Part shown: in pieces, positions 43,991 to 56,261 of the stretch | How the letters are laid out: every line of letters begins with the position of its first letter | How positions within the stretch are numbered: the stretch's first letter is position 1 | Source of the DNA: Duganella rivi | Lineage (GTDB): Bacteria; Pseudomonadota; Gammaproteobacteria; Burkholderiales; Burkholderiaceae_D | NCBI RefSeq assembly: GCF_009857435.1 | Contig: NZ_WWCK01000004.1 | Location: forward strand, 124,001-188,000 | DNA: 64,000 bases | Direction of reading: 5' to 3' | Notes under the pieces: model-generated | What the model saw: only the letters and a program-made list of their open reading frames with translations | Database searches by the model: none | What the model was told of the DNA's origin: nothing | Position numbers and translations under genes: made by a program

Positions 43991-45337
43991 TCATTCGCTC
44001 TGGCCGTCGGTGTAACTCGGGCGTGACGATCCCGCCATGCCATGCTTGGCCAGCAGGCGATAGAGCGTCATGCGCGATACGCCCAGGTCGCGCGCGGCCA
44101 GCGTGATGTTGCGGCCGGCACGCAGCAGGCTGGCGTCGATGGCGTCGCGCTCGGCGCGGATGCGCGCGTCATCCAGTTGCTGCGGCGCCGGTGCGCCGGT
44201 TTCCAGTCCGAGGTCTTGCGCGAGTATCAGCCGTCCTTCCGCCATCACCATGGCGCGGCGCACGCGGTTAATCAGCTCTCGCACATTGCCGGGCCAGTCG
44301 TAATCGCGGATCGCTTGCGCGGCGCGGCTGCTGAAGCCTTTCAGGCGCGGCGCGCGCTCGCTGGAGAAGGTATGGAAAAAATGTTCGGCCAGCGGCATCA
44401 GGTCGTCGCGCCGTTCGCGCAGCGGCGGCACATCCAGCGCCAGCACATTGAGGCGGTAGTAGAGGTCTTCACGAAACGCACCGCGCTGCACGGCCTGCGT
44501 CAAGTTGACGTGCGAGGCGGCGATCACGCGCGCATCGACCGCAATGCTGCGCGTGCCGCCGACGCGGTAGATGGTCTTCTCCTGCAAAAAGCGCAGCAGA
44601 TTGGCTTGCAATTCCATCGGCAGATCGCCGATTTCATCGAGGAAGATCGAACCACCCTGCGCACTTTCGATCAAGCCGCGCTTGTCGCGCGCCGCGCCGG
44701 TGAAGGCGCCGCGTTCGTGGCCGAATAACTCCGACTGAATCAGCGCGGCAGGAATCGCACCGCAGTTAATCGGCACAAACGGCCCTTTGCGGCGCGGCGA
44801 ATGCGCATGCACTGCTTGCGCCGCCAACTCCTTGCCGCTGCCGCTCTCGCCCCAGATCAGCACCGGCGCACTGGCCGCCGCCACCTTGACGATCTGCCGC
44901 CGCAAGCGCGTAATGGCGGCGCTTTGACCAGTGAGCGTGGCGTCGCCAACGGCGCGCGGCGATGCGCCATCCGCGTCCGCGCGCAACGCCGCCATGCCCA
45001 GCGCGTGGCCGAGCGCATGGCGCAGCCGTTCGCTGTCCACGGGACTGGTGTGGTAATCAATGCAATGGTCGCGCACCAGTTGCCGCCAGCACGCCTGCTC
45101 CAGGGCGGCAGGCGGCAGCACGGCTATCCATTGCAGCGCCCAGTGATCAAGCAAGAAGGCGTTCAGGTCTTCACAGCTGTCCGTCTCCTGCACCAGCAGC
45201 AGGCCGATGGCGCAAGGCCGCGCCCTGAAATGACGGCGCGCTTCAGCCGGCGTGGCAGCTGCGATCAGTTCCCAACCTGCCGGCAGACACGGTACGCCGA
45301 CGCCCACGCAGAGTATCGATTTCGTCGTCATGCCCAT
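43991..45337 (-). CDS. Sigma-54-dependent transcriptional activator, VpsR-like
   Basis: A 448-residue enhancer-binding protein. The N-terminal ~120 residues look like a degenerate receiver (SILCVGVGVPC start, no acidic pocket visible), as in VpsR-type activators. The AAA+ domain has Walker A GESGSGKE (163-170), the sigma-54-contacting GAFTGA loop (210-215) and IFLDEIGDLP (Walker B). A Fis-type HTH (ITLAARDLGVSRMTLYRLL) ends the protein. It lies immediately upstream of a sigma-54 promoter and is presumed to activate the secreted-protein operon, perhaps with c-di-GMP as input, as in VpsR (inference). Confidence 0.92.
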   Translation of the reverse strand: MGMTTKSILCVGVGVPCLPAGWELIAAATPAEARRHFRARPCAIGLLLVQETDSCEDLNAFLLDHWALQWIAVLPPAALEQACWRQLVRDHCIDYHTSPVDSERLRHALGHALGMAALRADADGASPRAVGDATLTGQSAAITRLRRQIVKVAAASAPVLIWGESGSGKELAAQAVHAHSPRRKGPFVPINCGAIPAALIQSELFGHERGAFTGAARDKRGLIESAQGGSIFLDEIGDLPMELQANLLRFLQEKTIYRVGGTRSIAVDARVIAASHVNLTQAVQRGAFREDLYYRLNVLALDVPPLRERRDDLMPLAEHFFHTFSSERAPRLKGFSSRAAQAIRDYDWPGNVRELINRVRRAMVMAEGRLILAQDLGLETGAPAPQQLDDARIRAERDAIDASLLRAGRNITLAARDLGVSRMTLYRLLAKHGMAGSSRPSYTDGQSE

Positions 45338-45411
45338 TGGACGGGAAATGATGAGAAAAGTTCAAGCTTGTGCCACCGCCGAGGCCAATATAGAATGCGC
45401 GCTGCTTTTTT

Positions 45412-45451
45412 GAACAGGTGGATAACAACCTGTCAATAGTGAGTCTATATT
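45412..45451 (+). promoter_or_regulatory. Candidate promoter with dyad for the acyltransferase gene
   Basis: A dyad ACAGGT-N8-ACCTGT (45414-45433) overlaps a -35-like ATAACA (45422-45427); a -10-like TATATT (45446-45451) follows with 18-base spacing. The site is in the divergent region between the activator gene and the acyltransferase gene, so either could be regulated. Confidence 0.35.
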
Positions 45452-45473
45452 AAAAAATACGGGATGTAGTGAG

Positions 45474-46091
45474 ATGAATGATTTTGAATTAAAGACGACG
45501 GCCCTGCCGGGCTGGCGTCAGCGTATGGCATTGCGCGTGCTGAAGCTGTTCGGCTGGCGCATGCTGTACCGCCCGCTGCCGGGCCCGCGCGGCATCGCGG
45601 TGGTGTATCCGCATACGTCGAACTGGGACTTCATGGTCGGCCTGTTCGGCAAGTGGGCGTTGAACCTGCCGTTCCGCTGGCTGGCGAAAGACTCGCTGTT
45701 TAAAACGCCGCTGGGCGGCTGGTTCCGTTCCCTCGGCGGCGAGCCGGTGGATCGCAGCGCGCCGCAAGGCATGATCCGCGCGCAGGCCGAACGCATGAAC
45801 GCGGCCGATTGGTACTGGGTCGGCATCACGCCGGAAGCCACGCGCGCTTACCGTCCGCATTGGAAGAGCGGCTTCTATCACCTGGCGCTGGAAGCCAAGG
45901 TGCCGCTGTGCCTCGTCTACATCGACTATCCCAACAAGACCCTGGGCGTGGTCGATCACCTGCATCTGACCGGTGACCAGGAAGCCGATATGGCCGCCAT
46001 CCGCGCCGTGTACGACGGCCACCTCGGCCTGTATCCAGAAAACGCGGCGCCCATCGTGCTGGCCGAGCGCCGCGCCGAGCCCCGCAACTAA
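45474..46091 (+). CDS. Lysophospholipid (PlsC-like) acyltransferase
   Basis: A 205-residue membrane-associated acyltransferase. The catalytic HX4D motif is HTSNWD (in VVYPHTSNWDFMVGL), followed by the glycerophosphate-type region LGGEPVDRS and the PEATR-type segment WVGITPEATRAYRP. It resembles small 1-acyl-glycerol-3-phosphate acyltransferase-family proteins acting on phospholipids or ornithine-like lipids. Substrate unknown. Monocistronic, convergent with the S8 protease gene. Confidence 0.9.
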   Translation: MNDFELKTTALPGWRQRMALRVLKLFGWRMLYRPLPGPRGIAVVYPHTSNWDFMVGLFGKWALNLPFRWLAKDSLFKTPLGGWFRSLGGEPVDRSAPQGMIRAQAERMNAADWYWVGITPEATRAYRPHWKSGFYHLALEAKVPLCLVYIDYPNKTLGVVDHLHLTGDQEADMAAIRAVYDGHLGLYPENAAPIVLAERRAEPRN

Positions 46092-46112
46092 GCGCGGAGC
46101 CACCTCCTGCCT

Positions 46113-49333
<3,221 letters not shown>

Positions 49334-49337
<4 letters not shown>

Positions 49338-50119
49338 GCCGCACCTCCCGCCATCGCTGCTGCCGCTGCCTTGCCGCGCCGGCGCCACGCGCCCAGCAGG
49401 CCCAGTCCCGCCAGCAGCAGCGGCGCCGCCGCAGGTTCGGGCACCGCGCTGACCTGAATATCGTCCAGCGCGAACTGGGCCAGGTTCAAGGTGGTGTCAT
49501 CGTTCACGCATGCACCGGCGTCGTCGAATACGCAGGCGCTGAACGTCACGTGACTGAGCGCTTGCGCGCCCAGCTCGGCGCTCAAATCCCAGCTGCCCAT
49601 CATGCCTATCTCCGCCGGCATGTCGTGTTCCAGCGTGATCACGCTGCCGCCCGCTAGCGTCGCCTGCACCGTCAGGCGGCCGTACACGAGGGGCGGCAAC
49701 TCCCAGTCGCGCGCGATAAAGCCGTAATTCAGGCTGCTTAGCTGGAAGGCCACGCCGTCCTGCCGCTCCAGCGCCAGGCTTCCGCCGTTCAAGCCGGCAA
49801 AGAAATGCGTGTTGTCGTACGGGCAAGCATTGAGGGTGCAGGAAACGGAATTGGTCAGCACCGCGCCGGCCAGTCCCGGCTCGTAATCCGGCTGGCCCTG
49901 CGCGAAATTGCTATCGCTAACAGTGGCCAGGAAGCCGCCCGTGAGGAACTGGTCGCGGCCGGCATAAATCGTGTCCTCGGCGGCCAGCACCGGGGTGACC
50001 ACGTTGGCGACGGTTTCAAAGTCTATAGTGCCGGCATGGCTGGACGGCAGCGCCGCGATGGCGGAACACGCCAGCGCGATCCGGCTGGCAAGCTTGGAAT
50101 ATCGGAACAAACGGTTCAT
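49334..50119 (-). CDS. PEP-CTERM sorting-domain protein
   Basis: A 261-residue exported protein with a signal peptide (about 1-30, ending PSSHA). Its beta-rich middle begins GTIDFETVANVV. The C-terminal PEP-CTERM signal is SAVPEPAAAPLLLAGLGLLG then AWRRRG, the recognition sequence for exosortase. Unusually, an Ala-rich tail of about 13 residues follows the Arg cluster. It is co-transcribed with the S8 protease at its 3' side. A surface or biofilm role is inferred from exosortase systems. The ATG at 50119 has GGGAGAG upstream. Confidence 0.87.
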
Positions 50120-50369
50120 ATGGATGACTCTCCCTTTAAGTTTAAAACCCGAAGTGATGCCATCCCATGTTATCGCTACCAAAAATACCGGTAGTATTTT
50201 AAGCCTAAACGATCAATTGTAATTTAGCCATTCTTTCGTACAAAATTTACTTTTAGCTATGAAAAAGCACGGTTACTTGCATGGTGCATGCTGCGGCTTT
50301 CACGCCACAATGCACGCAATTGCCTGTAGAAACAAACAATTGCGACCAAGATACGCGTATTACCGCTGG
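50120..50369. other. Intergenic region upstream of the PEP-CTERM/protease operon
   Basis: About 250 AT-richer bases between the PEP-CTERM gene start and the hupE stop. They contain an AT-rich stretch around 50180-50265, likely to hold the promoter of the PEP-CTERM operon, and a repeated CAATTG near 50320-50342. No gene and no clear terminator were seen. Confidence 0.4.
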
Positions 50370-50909
50370 TTACACTGCCAGCATCACGCCGGTGGCGGCG
50401 ATTGCCGCACCCGAGGCCTTCACGGCCAGCGCCGGGCTGACACGGCCCAGCACATTGCCGCCATAGACCAGCAGCGAGCTTGCGATCAGCAGGCCAACGG
50501 CGCTCGCCGCTTGCGGCAGTTCGTGGCCGTGCGCGTTACCGTGCAGGAGTGCGAACGCGCCGATCATCACGGTGCTTGCCGCTGCGGGCAGACGCACAGC
50601 GACGGCCAGCAGTACGCCCATCAGCGCCACCGTCAGCGCGATGCCGGTTTCCAGACCCGGCACCACCAAGCCCGCAGCGCCGGTTGCCACGCCGGCCAAC
50701 AGCATGCCGACGAAGGTCGCCGGCAGCCACCTGGCGTTAGGCTGGCGCACGCTCCATGCGCCCACGGCCAGCATCGCCAGCAAGTGATCGAGGCCGGTGA
50801 ACGGATGCGCGAAGCCGGCCAGGAAGCCGTGCGAGTGCGCGCCAGCGCCGGTGTGGGCGAAGGCTGCGGTGCTAACGAGGGCCAGCGTCAAGGCTGCGAT
50901 TTTTTTCAT
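50370..50909 (-). CDS. hupE: HupE/UreJ-family nickel transport protein
   Basis: A 179-residue inner-membrane protein with a signal-like N-terminus and about six TM segments. The His-rich motif HTGAGAHSHGF and GFAHPFTGLDHLLAMLAVGAW, the latter with the conserved HPxxGxDHxxAM metal motif, mark the HupE/UreJ family. It brings Ni2+ to the urease accessory proteins. The position at the 3' end of ure genes fits this role. Start at 50909 (MKKIAALTL). The MITE-like element separates it from ureG. Confidence 0.92.
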   Translation of the reverse strand: MKKIAALTLALVSTAAFAHTGAGAHSHGFLAGFAHPFTGLDHLLAMLAVGAWSVRQPNARWLPATFVGMLLAGVATGAAGLVVPGLETGIALTVALMGVLLAVAVRLPAAASTVMIGAFALLHGNAHGHELPQAASAVGLLIASSLLVYGGNVLGRVSPALAVKASGAAIAATGVMLAV

Positions 50910-50923
50910 TGTGTGTGCTCCGT

Positions 50924-51026
50924 AGAGGTTGTTTAAAAATGCGCGCAACGAGGCGCGGCGACGAAGACAGTGCATTTGCACGGCGAGGAGCCGCAACGAA
51001 GTTGCGGGCTTTTTTAAACGACCTCT
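50924..51026. mobile_element. MITE-like inverted-repeat element between ureG and hupE
   Basis: About 103 bases bounded by inverted ends AGAGGTTGTTTAAAAA (50924-50939) and TTTTTTAAACGACCTCT (51010-51026). Inside, a GC-rich segment has sub-repeats GCGCAACGAGG and CCGCAACGAAGTTGCGG. The right end touches the ureG stop codon (51026-51028). No transposase is encoded. This fits a non-autonomous transposable element inserted in the urease operon. Target duplication could not be defined. Confidence 0.6.
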
Positions 51027-51649
51027 TAGTGTGGGGTTTGGCCCAAAAGGCCTTGTTCGCGTATGAAGTCGATAACCTTGGTCACACCTTCGCCGCTGCG
51101 CAGATTGGTGAAGATGAAGGGACGGCTGCCGCGCTGCTGCTTGGCGTCGCGCGCCATGATGTCGAGATCCGCGCCAACGTGCGGCGCCAGGTCGGTCTTG
51201 TTGATGATCAGCAGATCGGAGCGCGTGATGCCCGGGCCGCCCTTGCGCGGAATCTTCTCGCCGCCAGCGACGTCGATCACGTAGATGGTGAGGTCGGACA
51301 GCTCCGGGCTAAAGGTAGCGGCCAGGTTGTCGCCGCCTGATTCAACCAGGATCAGATCCAGGTTCGGGAAGTCGGCCTGCATGCGGGCGATGGCTTCCAG
51401 GTTGATGGACGCGTCTTCGCGGATCGCCGTGTGCGGGCAGCCGCCGGTTTCCACGCCCATCAGACGCTCGGCCGGCAGTGCGTCGGCGCGCAGCAGGATT
51501 TCCATGTCTTCCTTGGTGTAGATGTCATTGGTGATGACGGCCATATCGAAATGGTCGCGCATGCCCTTGCACAGCATTTCGCACAGCGCGGTTTTGCCTG
51601 AACCTACAGGGCCGCCGATGCCGACGCGCAGAGGATTTGAAGTAGTCAT
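51026..51649 (-). CDS. ureG: Urease accessory GTPase UreG
   Basis: A 207-residue SIMIBI-class GTPase that supplies energy for nickel insertion into urease. The P-loop is [18 protein letters not shown]. Further motifs are the metal-binding CPH ([15 protein letters not shown]), [18 protein letters not shown], and [13 protein letters not shown]. It acts with UreD, UreF and UreE. The gene lies 9 bases after ureF. The stop codon abuts a MITE-like element. Confidence 0.97.
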   Translation of the reverse strand: MTTSNPLRVGIGGPVGSGKTALCEMLCKGMRDHFDMAVITNDIYTKEDMEILLRADALPAERLMGVETGGCPHTAIREDASINLEAIARMQADFPNLDLILVESGGDNLAATFSPELSDLTIYVIDVAGGEKIPRKGGPGITRSDLLIINKTDLAPHVGADLDIMARDAKQQRGSRPFIFTNLRSGEGVTKVIDFIREQGLLGQTPH

Positions 51650-51658
51650 ATTATTCTT

Positions 51659-52339
51659 TCACGATCTATATAAACGGCTGTATTGAACTTCGTGCTGCAT
51701 CGACAGCAGCGACAGGCCCGGCGCCCAGTTGCACATATCATCGTCGCTGACGGTTTGCGCGTAGCGGGCGGCGGCTTCGATGTCGGCGCGCAGCGACAGC
51801 AGCATGCGCTGGCCGGCCACCTGCCCTAGCGGCACCGACTTCACGCACACCAGCACCTGGTTTTCGGCCCATGCAAACAGCATCGCCAGCAGCGCTTCGC
51901 TGTGCGGGATATTCAGCGCGGCGACGGCGCAGGCGAAGGCTGTCGGCAGTGCGACTTCGCTTTCCGCCTGGAGTTGCGCCAGCATCTCGGCATCGGTAAT
52001 GCCTAATTCGGCGACCAGCTTGGTGAGCGAGTAGCCCATCTGGATGGTCTCGGCGCGGAATTCGGCGCTGTCGCGCGAGGCGATGAATTTTTCGCTCCAG
52101 TCGCTGACGGCGCGCCAGTCGCGTTGCGACCACGCCTGCATCAAGCGCCACGCGATGGGCGCTTCCCATTGCGCAACCACTTCATGCAGGTGACGAGCTA
52201 TCCATGCGCGCGCCGTGTCGGCGTTGCGCACCATGCCATTTTCCAGCGCCGCTTCCAGCCCTTGCGAATAGCTGTAAGCGCCAATCGGCAAGGCCGGGCT
52301 GGCGAATTGCAGCAAATTCAAAAGCGCGGCAGCTTGCAT
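51659..52339 (-). CDS. ureF: Urease accessory protein UreF
   Basis: A 226-residue helical GTPase-activating/chaperone partner of UreG. Family features include LLQFASPALPIGAYSYSQGLEA at the N-terminus and the C-terminal region near SLLSMQHEVQYSRLY. Its ATG overlaps the ureE stop (TAATG), so translation is coupled. Standard length. Confidence 0.95.
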   Translation of the reverse strand: MQAAALLNLLQFASPALPIGAYSYSQGLEAALENGMVRNADTARAWIARHLHEVVAQWEAPIAWRLMQAWSQRDWRAVSDWSEKFIASRDSAEFRAETIQMGYSLTKLVAELGITDAEMLAQLQAESEVALPTAFACAVAALNIPHSEALLAMLFAWAENQVLVCVKSVPLGQVAGQRMLLSLRADIEAAARYAQTVSDDDMCNWAPGLSLLSMQHEVQYSRLYRS

Positions 52340-52848
52340 TATTTCGCGTCGCTTGGGCGGTGGATTTTTTGGCGCAGCGGGATCGGCGCCAACGGGCCTT
52401 GGCCGTGGTCATGATGGTGACCGTGACCGCCGCCGTATGCGCCGGACTCCGGTTCGAATGCGGCCGATTCCTCAACTACCGTGGCGCCCAAACCGGCCAG
52501 CATCTCCTTCAGCACCGCGTCGGCGCGGATGCGCAGGAAACCATCGCCAACCTGCGCCTGCGTATGGCGATTCCCGAGATGGAAGGCGCAACGCAGCAGC
52601 GCATGCGCATCGGCGCAAGTGACTTTGTACGTTGGCTCCGGTGCGGCGACGACGCGCACCACGCGCTGGTCTTCGCCGGTCAGCAGATCGCCATCGCGCA
52701 GCACCGTGCCGCGCACCGTGAACACGGCGACGTCTTCACCGGTATCGAGTGTGGCGCGCAGGCGGCACTTCTCGCGCAGTTCATACGGCAGCACCAGTTG
52801 CGCTGCAATGGCCTCGGCATGAGGAATCTTGGTATGTAAGGTCAGCAT
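52339..52848 (-). CDS. ureE: Urease nickel metallochaperone UreE
   Basis: A 169-residue dimeric protein delivering nickel. The N-terminal peptide-binding domain is followed by the metal-binding C-terminal domain with CAFHLGNRHTQAQV and a His-rich tail (GGGHGHHHDHGQG), typical of the nickel-storage tail. It sits between ureC and ureF with 2 bases to ureC. Note that the last residues after the His tail are basic. Confidence 0.96.
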   Translation of the reverse strand: MLTLHTKIPHAEAIAAQLVLPYELREKCRLRATLDTGEDVAVFTVRGTVLRDGDLLTGEDQRVVRVVAAPEPTYKVTCADAHALLRCAFHLGNRHTQAQVGDGFLRIRADAVLKEMLAGLGATVVEESAAFEPESGAYGGGHGHHHDHGQGPLAPIPLRQKIHRPSDAK

Positions 52849-52850
52849 GA

Positions 52851-54551
52851 TCAGAACAGGAAATAACGCTGCGCCATTGGCAGCACAGAAGCCGGTTCGC
52901 AGACCAGCAACTCGCCATTGGCGCGCACTTCATAGGTTTCAGGATTGACGTCCATCTTCGGCGCCAGCGAGTTGTGGATCATGTCCGACTTGCGCAGCGC
53001 GCGCATGCCCTTGGCGACGATCAGCGTTTTATTCAGCTTGAGCTGATCGCCAATGCCGGCGTCGTATGCCGCTTGAGACACGAAGGTAAACGACTTTTTC
53101 AAGCCGCCGCCGTAAGAGCCGAACATCGGCCGGTAATGCACCGGCTGCGGCGTTGGAATCGATGCATTCGGATCGCCCATCTGCGCGGCGGCGATCATGC
53201 CGCCTTTCAGAATCGTCGACGGCTTCACGCCGAAGAAGGCCGGCTTCCATAGCACCAGATCCGCGATCTTGCCCACTTCGACCGAACCCACCGCGTGCGC
53301 GATGCCGTGCGTGATGGCGGGATTGATGGTGTACTTGGCGACATAGCGCTTCACGCGGAAGTTATCGGCACGCGACGTATCCGGCGCCAGCGGCCCGCGC
53401 TGCACCTTCATCTTGTGCGCCGTCTGCCAGGTGCGCATGATGACTTCACCAACGCGGCCCATGGCCTGCGAGTCGGACGACATCATCGAAATCGCGCCGA
53501 TGTCATGCAGGATGTCTTCAGCCGCAATGGTCTCGCGACGGATGCGCGATTCGGCAAACGCCACGTCCTCAGTGATGGCGGCGTCAAGGTGATGGCACAC
53601 CATCAGCATATCCAGGTGCTCGTCCAGCGTATTGACCGTGTACGGCCGCGTAGGATTGGTCGACGATGGCAGCACGTTGGTCTCGCCCACCGCCGCGATG
53701 ATGTCCGGCGCATGGCCGCCGCCCGCGCCCTCGGTGTGGAAGGTGTGGATAGTGCGATCTTTAAACGCGGCCAGTGTGTCGGCCAGATAGCCGCCTTCGT
53801 TCAGCGTGTCGCTGTGAATGGCGACTTGAATATCCATCTCGTCGGCCACGGTGAGGCAGTTGTCGATGGCGGCCGGGGTGCTGCCCCAGTCCTCGTGCAG
53901 CTTCAAGCCGATAGCACCGGCAAGCACCTGCTCCTGCAACGGCGCCGGCAAGCTGACATTGCCCTTGCCGAGGAAGCCGAGATTCATCGGAAACGCATCG
54001 GCCGCTTGCAGCATCGAGTGCAAATGCCACGGCCCCGGCGTGCAGGTGGTAGCCGAGGTGCCGGCCGATGGGCCGGTGCCGCCGCCGATCATGGTGGTCA
54101 CGCCGCTCATCAGCGCCTCCTCGATCTGCTGCGGGCAGATGAAGTGAATGTGCGTGTCAACGCCGCCGGCAGTGACAATCATGCCCTCGCCTGCGATGAT
54201 CTCGGTCGCGCCGCCAATCGCCATCGTCACATTCGATTGGATGTCCGGGTTGCCGGCCTTGCCGATGGCGGCGATCATGCCGTTTTTCAGGCCGATGTCC
54301 GCCTTGACGATGCCCCAATGATCGACGATCACCGCGTTGGTGATGACCGTGTCCATCACGTCGGCGGCCACGCGCTGCGACTGGCCCATGCCGTCGCGGA
54401 TCACTTTGCCGCCGCCGAACTTCACTTCCTCGCCGTAGACGGCGTAGTCCTTCTCAATTTCGATAAACAGTTCTGTGTCCGCCAAACGGATACGATCCCC
54501 GGTAGTGGGGCCGAACATCTCCGCATAGGCGCGGCGCGAGATTGTAGCCAT
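52851..54551 (-). CDS. ureC: Urease alpha subunit
   Basis: A 566-residue catalytic subunit hydrolysing urea to ammonia and carbamate. The carbamylated Lys is in [14 protein letters not shown]. Nickel-binding His residues are in [13 protein letters not shown] and HSDTLNEGG, and the mobile flap His is in MVCHHLDAA. It starts [20 protein letters not shown]. Length is standard. It lies 8 bases after ureB. Confidence 0.98.
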   Translation of the reverse strand: MATISRRAYAEMFGPTTGDRIRLADTELFIEIEKDYAVYGEEVKFGGGKVIRDGMGQSQRVAADVMDTVITNAVIVDHWGIVKADIGLKNGMIAAIGKAGNPDIQSNVTMAIGGATEIIAGEGMIVTAGGVDTHIHFICPQQIEEALMSGVTTMIGGGTGPSAGTSATTCTPGPWHLHSMLQAADAFPMNLGFLGKGNVSLPAPLQEQVLAGAIGLKLHEDWGSTPAAIDNCLTVADEMDIQVAIHSDTLNEGGYLADTLAAFKDRTIHTFHTEGAGGGHAPDIIAAVGETNVLPSSTNPTRPYTVNTLDEHLDMLMVCHHLDAAITEDVAFAESRIRRETIAAEDILHDIGAISMMSSDSQAMGRVGEVIMRTWQTAHKMKVQRGPLAPDTSRADNFRVKRYVAKYTINPAITHGIAHAVGSVEVGKIADLVLWKPAFFGVKPSTILKGGMIAAAQMGDPNASIPTPQPVHYRPMFGSYGGGLKKSFTFVSQAAYDAGIGDQLKLNKTLIVAKGMRALRKSDMIHNSLAPKMDVNPETYEVRANGELLVCEPASVLPMAQRYFLF

Positions 54552-54559
54552 GAGAGCCT

Positions 54560-54886
54560 TTAATCTTTTGGTGGTGTGGAGTTCAACTTGCCCATGACTT
54601 TGCCGTTGAAGCCATACACTTCCTGGTCGCCGTCCAGCTTCACCAGTTCAACGGTGCGTTGCTGACCCGGTTCAAAGCGCACGGCGGTGCCGGCGGCGAT
54701 GTTCAAGCGCATGCCGTAAGCCTTCCAGCGTTCCAGCTTGAGCACCGAGTTGACCTCAAAAAAATGGAAATGCGAGCCGATTTGCACCGGACGGTCGCCC
54801 TGGTTGGTGACCACGACGCTGACCGTTTCGCGGCCCACGTTCAGGCCGATCTCGCCCTCTTCAAGCTTGTATTCACCTGGGATCAT
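54560..54886 (-). CDS. ureB: Urease beta subunit
   Basis: A 108-residue structural subunit. [20 protein letters not shown] at the N-terminus, [21 protein letters not shown] and the C-terminal region [20 protein letters not shown] match the family. It assembles as a UreABC trimer. The three subunits are separate genes as in most proteobacteria, not fused. Confidence 0.97.
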   Translation of the reverse strand: MIPGEYKLEEGEIGLNVGRETVSVVVTNQGDRPVQIGSHFHFFEVNSVLKLERWKAYGMRLNIAAGTAVRFEPGQQRTVELVKLDGDQEVYGFNGKVMGKLNSTPPKD

Positions 54887-54897
54887 GATGAACTCCT

Positions 54898-55200
54898 TTA
54901 TGGGATGGGATTGTGGACAGTCACAAGCTTGCTCCCATCTGGGAACGTCGCTTCGACCTGGATGTCAGGGATCATTTCAGGGATACCTTCCATGACGTCG
55001 GCGCGCGTGAGTATGCGCGTGCCGTCGGACATCAGTTCTGCGACAGTTTTGCCGTCGCGGGCACCTTCCATGATGGCGCAGGTAATCAGCGCCACCGCTT
55101 CCGGGTAGTTCAACTTCAAGCCACGGGCAAGGCGGCGTTCGGCCACAATACCCGCGGTAAAAATCAACAGCTTGTCTTTTTCGCGTGGAGTCAAATCCAT
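54898..55200 (-). CDS. ureA: Urease gamma subunit
   Basis: A 100-residue subunit starting [20 protein letters not shown], with the family features [20 protein letters not shown] and [20 protein letters not shown]. The ATG at 55200 gives the canonical length; the longer frame from 55281 overlaps ureD and is rejected. Ureases of this layout are heterotrimers of trimers. Confidence 0.97.
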   Translation of the reverse strand: MDLTPREKDKLLIFTAGIVAERRLARGLKLNYPEAVALITCAIMEGARDGKTVAELMSDGTRILTRADVMEGIPEMIPDIQVEATFPDGSKLVTVHNPIP

Positions 55201-55214
55201 ATCGTTGTTCTCTC

Positions 55215-56102
55215 TCAGGTTTGCCAGATGCGCGGCGTAACGGCCTCGCGTCCCAGCAGATGCGGGCGCACGCGGCGCCATACGTTGAGCATCAGGCGGC
55301 GCGCGGTTTCGCTGTCGCCGCCGAGATGGCGTGCTACCAGCACGCCCTTGGTGTGGGTAATGCCGAAAACATGCTCGCCGTCGGCGGCGATGTCGGCGCG
55401 GATTTGCGTCAATAAGTCATTGAGCACGGCGGCCGGCAGCGGTTTGCCGGCGGCGATCAGCGTGGCGCACACAGTGTGGCCATTGAGCGCCAGCGGGCTA
55501 TCGAGACGGCCGCCCACCATAACGCCCTGCTCCCACCAGATCAGCCGCCCTTCACGGCGGATGCTGCTGCGCTGGCGGATGCTGCCGGTGTTGAATACTT
55601 CGCCCGAGCCGCTGCGGCCCATGCACAGAATTTCGCAGCCAAGGAAGGTGGCGCCGGCCGCCAGCGCCACGTGCTGGTCGAGCACGACGTTAGCGGTATC
55701 AAAGAAGATGGTTTCTTGCGGCAGCCATTCCAGTGCGGCGTTTTCATTCACGTGCAGGTGCACGGCTTGATGCGAAACCTTGCCGTTGGCCTGATACCAC
55801 TTGGCCGCGCCGGGCGTGGTGATGAAGGCATGGGCGTTGTCGCCGACGCCGATGTCGATCTCCAACTGATCGCCGCCAACCACGCCGCCCGGCGGGTGAA
55901 CGATGATGGCCTGGCAGACCTTGGCGTCTTCCGGGTACAAGGCCTTTTGCACGCGCAGCGGGCCGTAGTGAAGCTTGTTAAACAGCCGGGTGGTGCCGGC
56001 GTCGTCCGCAAAGCCGAGGGTGAGACTAGCCTGCCACGCGCCATGGCTGGCGGCGGCAGAAAAATCTCGCGGTGCAGTGCAGTCTGGCATAGGGCAGGAC
56101 AT
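55215..56102 (-). CDS. ureD: Urease accessory protein UreD (UreH)
   Basis: A 295-residue scaffold that binds apo-urease first and recruits UreF and UreG. Features include [39 protein letters not shown] and [21 protein letters not shown] 56102 is taken; a TTG extension to 56129 is possible, and no strong RBS is visible for either. It is the first gene of ureDABCEFG-hupE. No regulator of urease lies next to it. Confidence 0.95.
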   Translation of the reverse strand: MSCPMPDCTAPRDFSAAASHGAWQASLTLGFADDAGTTRLFNKLHYGPLRVQKALYPEDAKVCQAIIVHPPGGVVGGDQLEIDIGVGDNAHAFITTPGAAKWYQANGKVSHQAVHLHVNENAALEWLPQETIFFDTANVVLDQHVALAAGATFLGCEILCMGRSGSGEVFNTGSIRQRSSIRREGRLIWWEQGVMVGGRLDSPLALNGHTVCATLIAAGKPLPAAVLNDLLTQIRADIAADGEHVFGITHTKGVLVARHLGGDSETARRLMLNVWRRVRPHLLGREAVTPRIWQT

Positions 56103-56249
56103 CGTTAAATAATGTTCTGTCCTATGCAATCATTGTGCCAGCGGAAACACTGGCCACTCGCGGCCACATGCACCAATACACGGCAATTAGCACTAAATTG
56201 GTGCGCGTCGGCGAGAGATTGTGAGAGTTTTATTTTTAGGAAATGTTTG

Positions 56250-56255
56250 TATAAT
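56250..56255 (+). promoter_or_regulatory. Perfect -10 box (TATAAT) next to the MORN gene start
   Basis: TATAAT at 56250-56255 ends 6 bases before the ATG at 56262, with no good Shine-Dalgarno near the ATG. The transcription start would then fall at or beside the ATG, implying a leaderless mRNA. The -35 region is weak (GTTTTA). Confidence 0.4.
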
Positions 56256-56261
56256 AACTTC

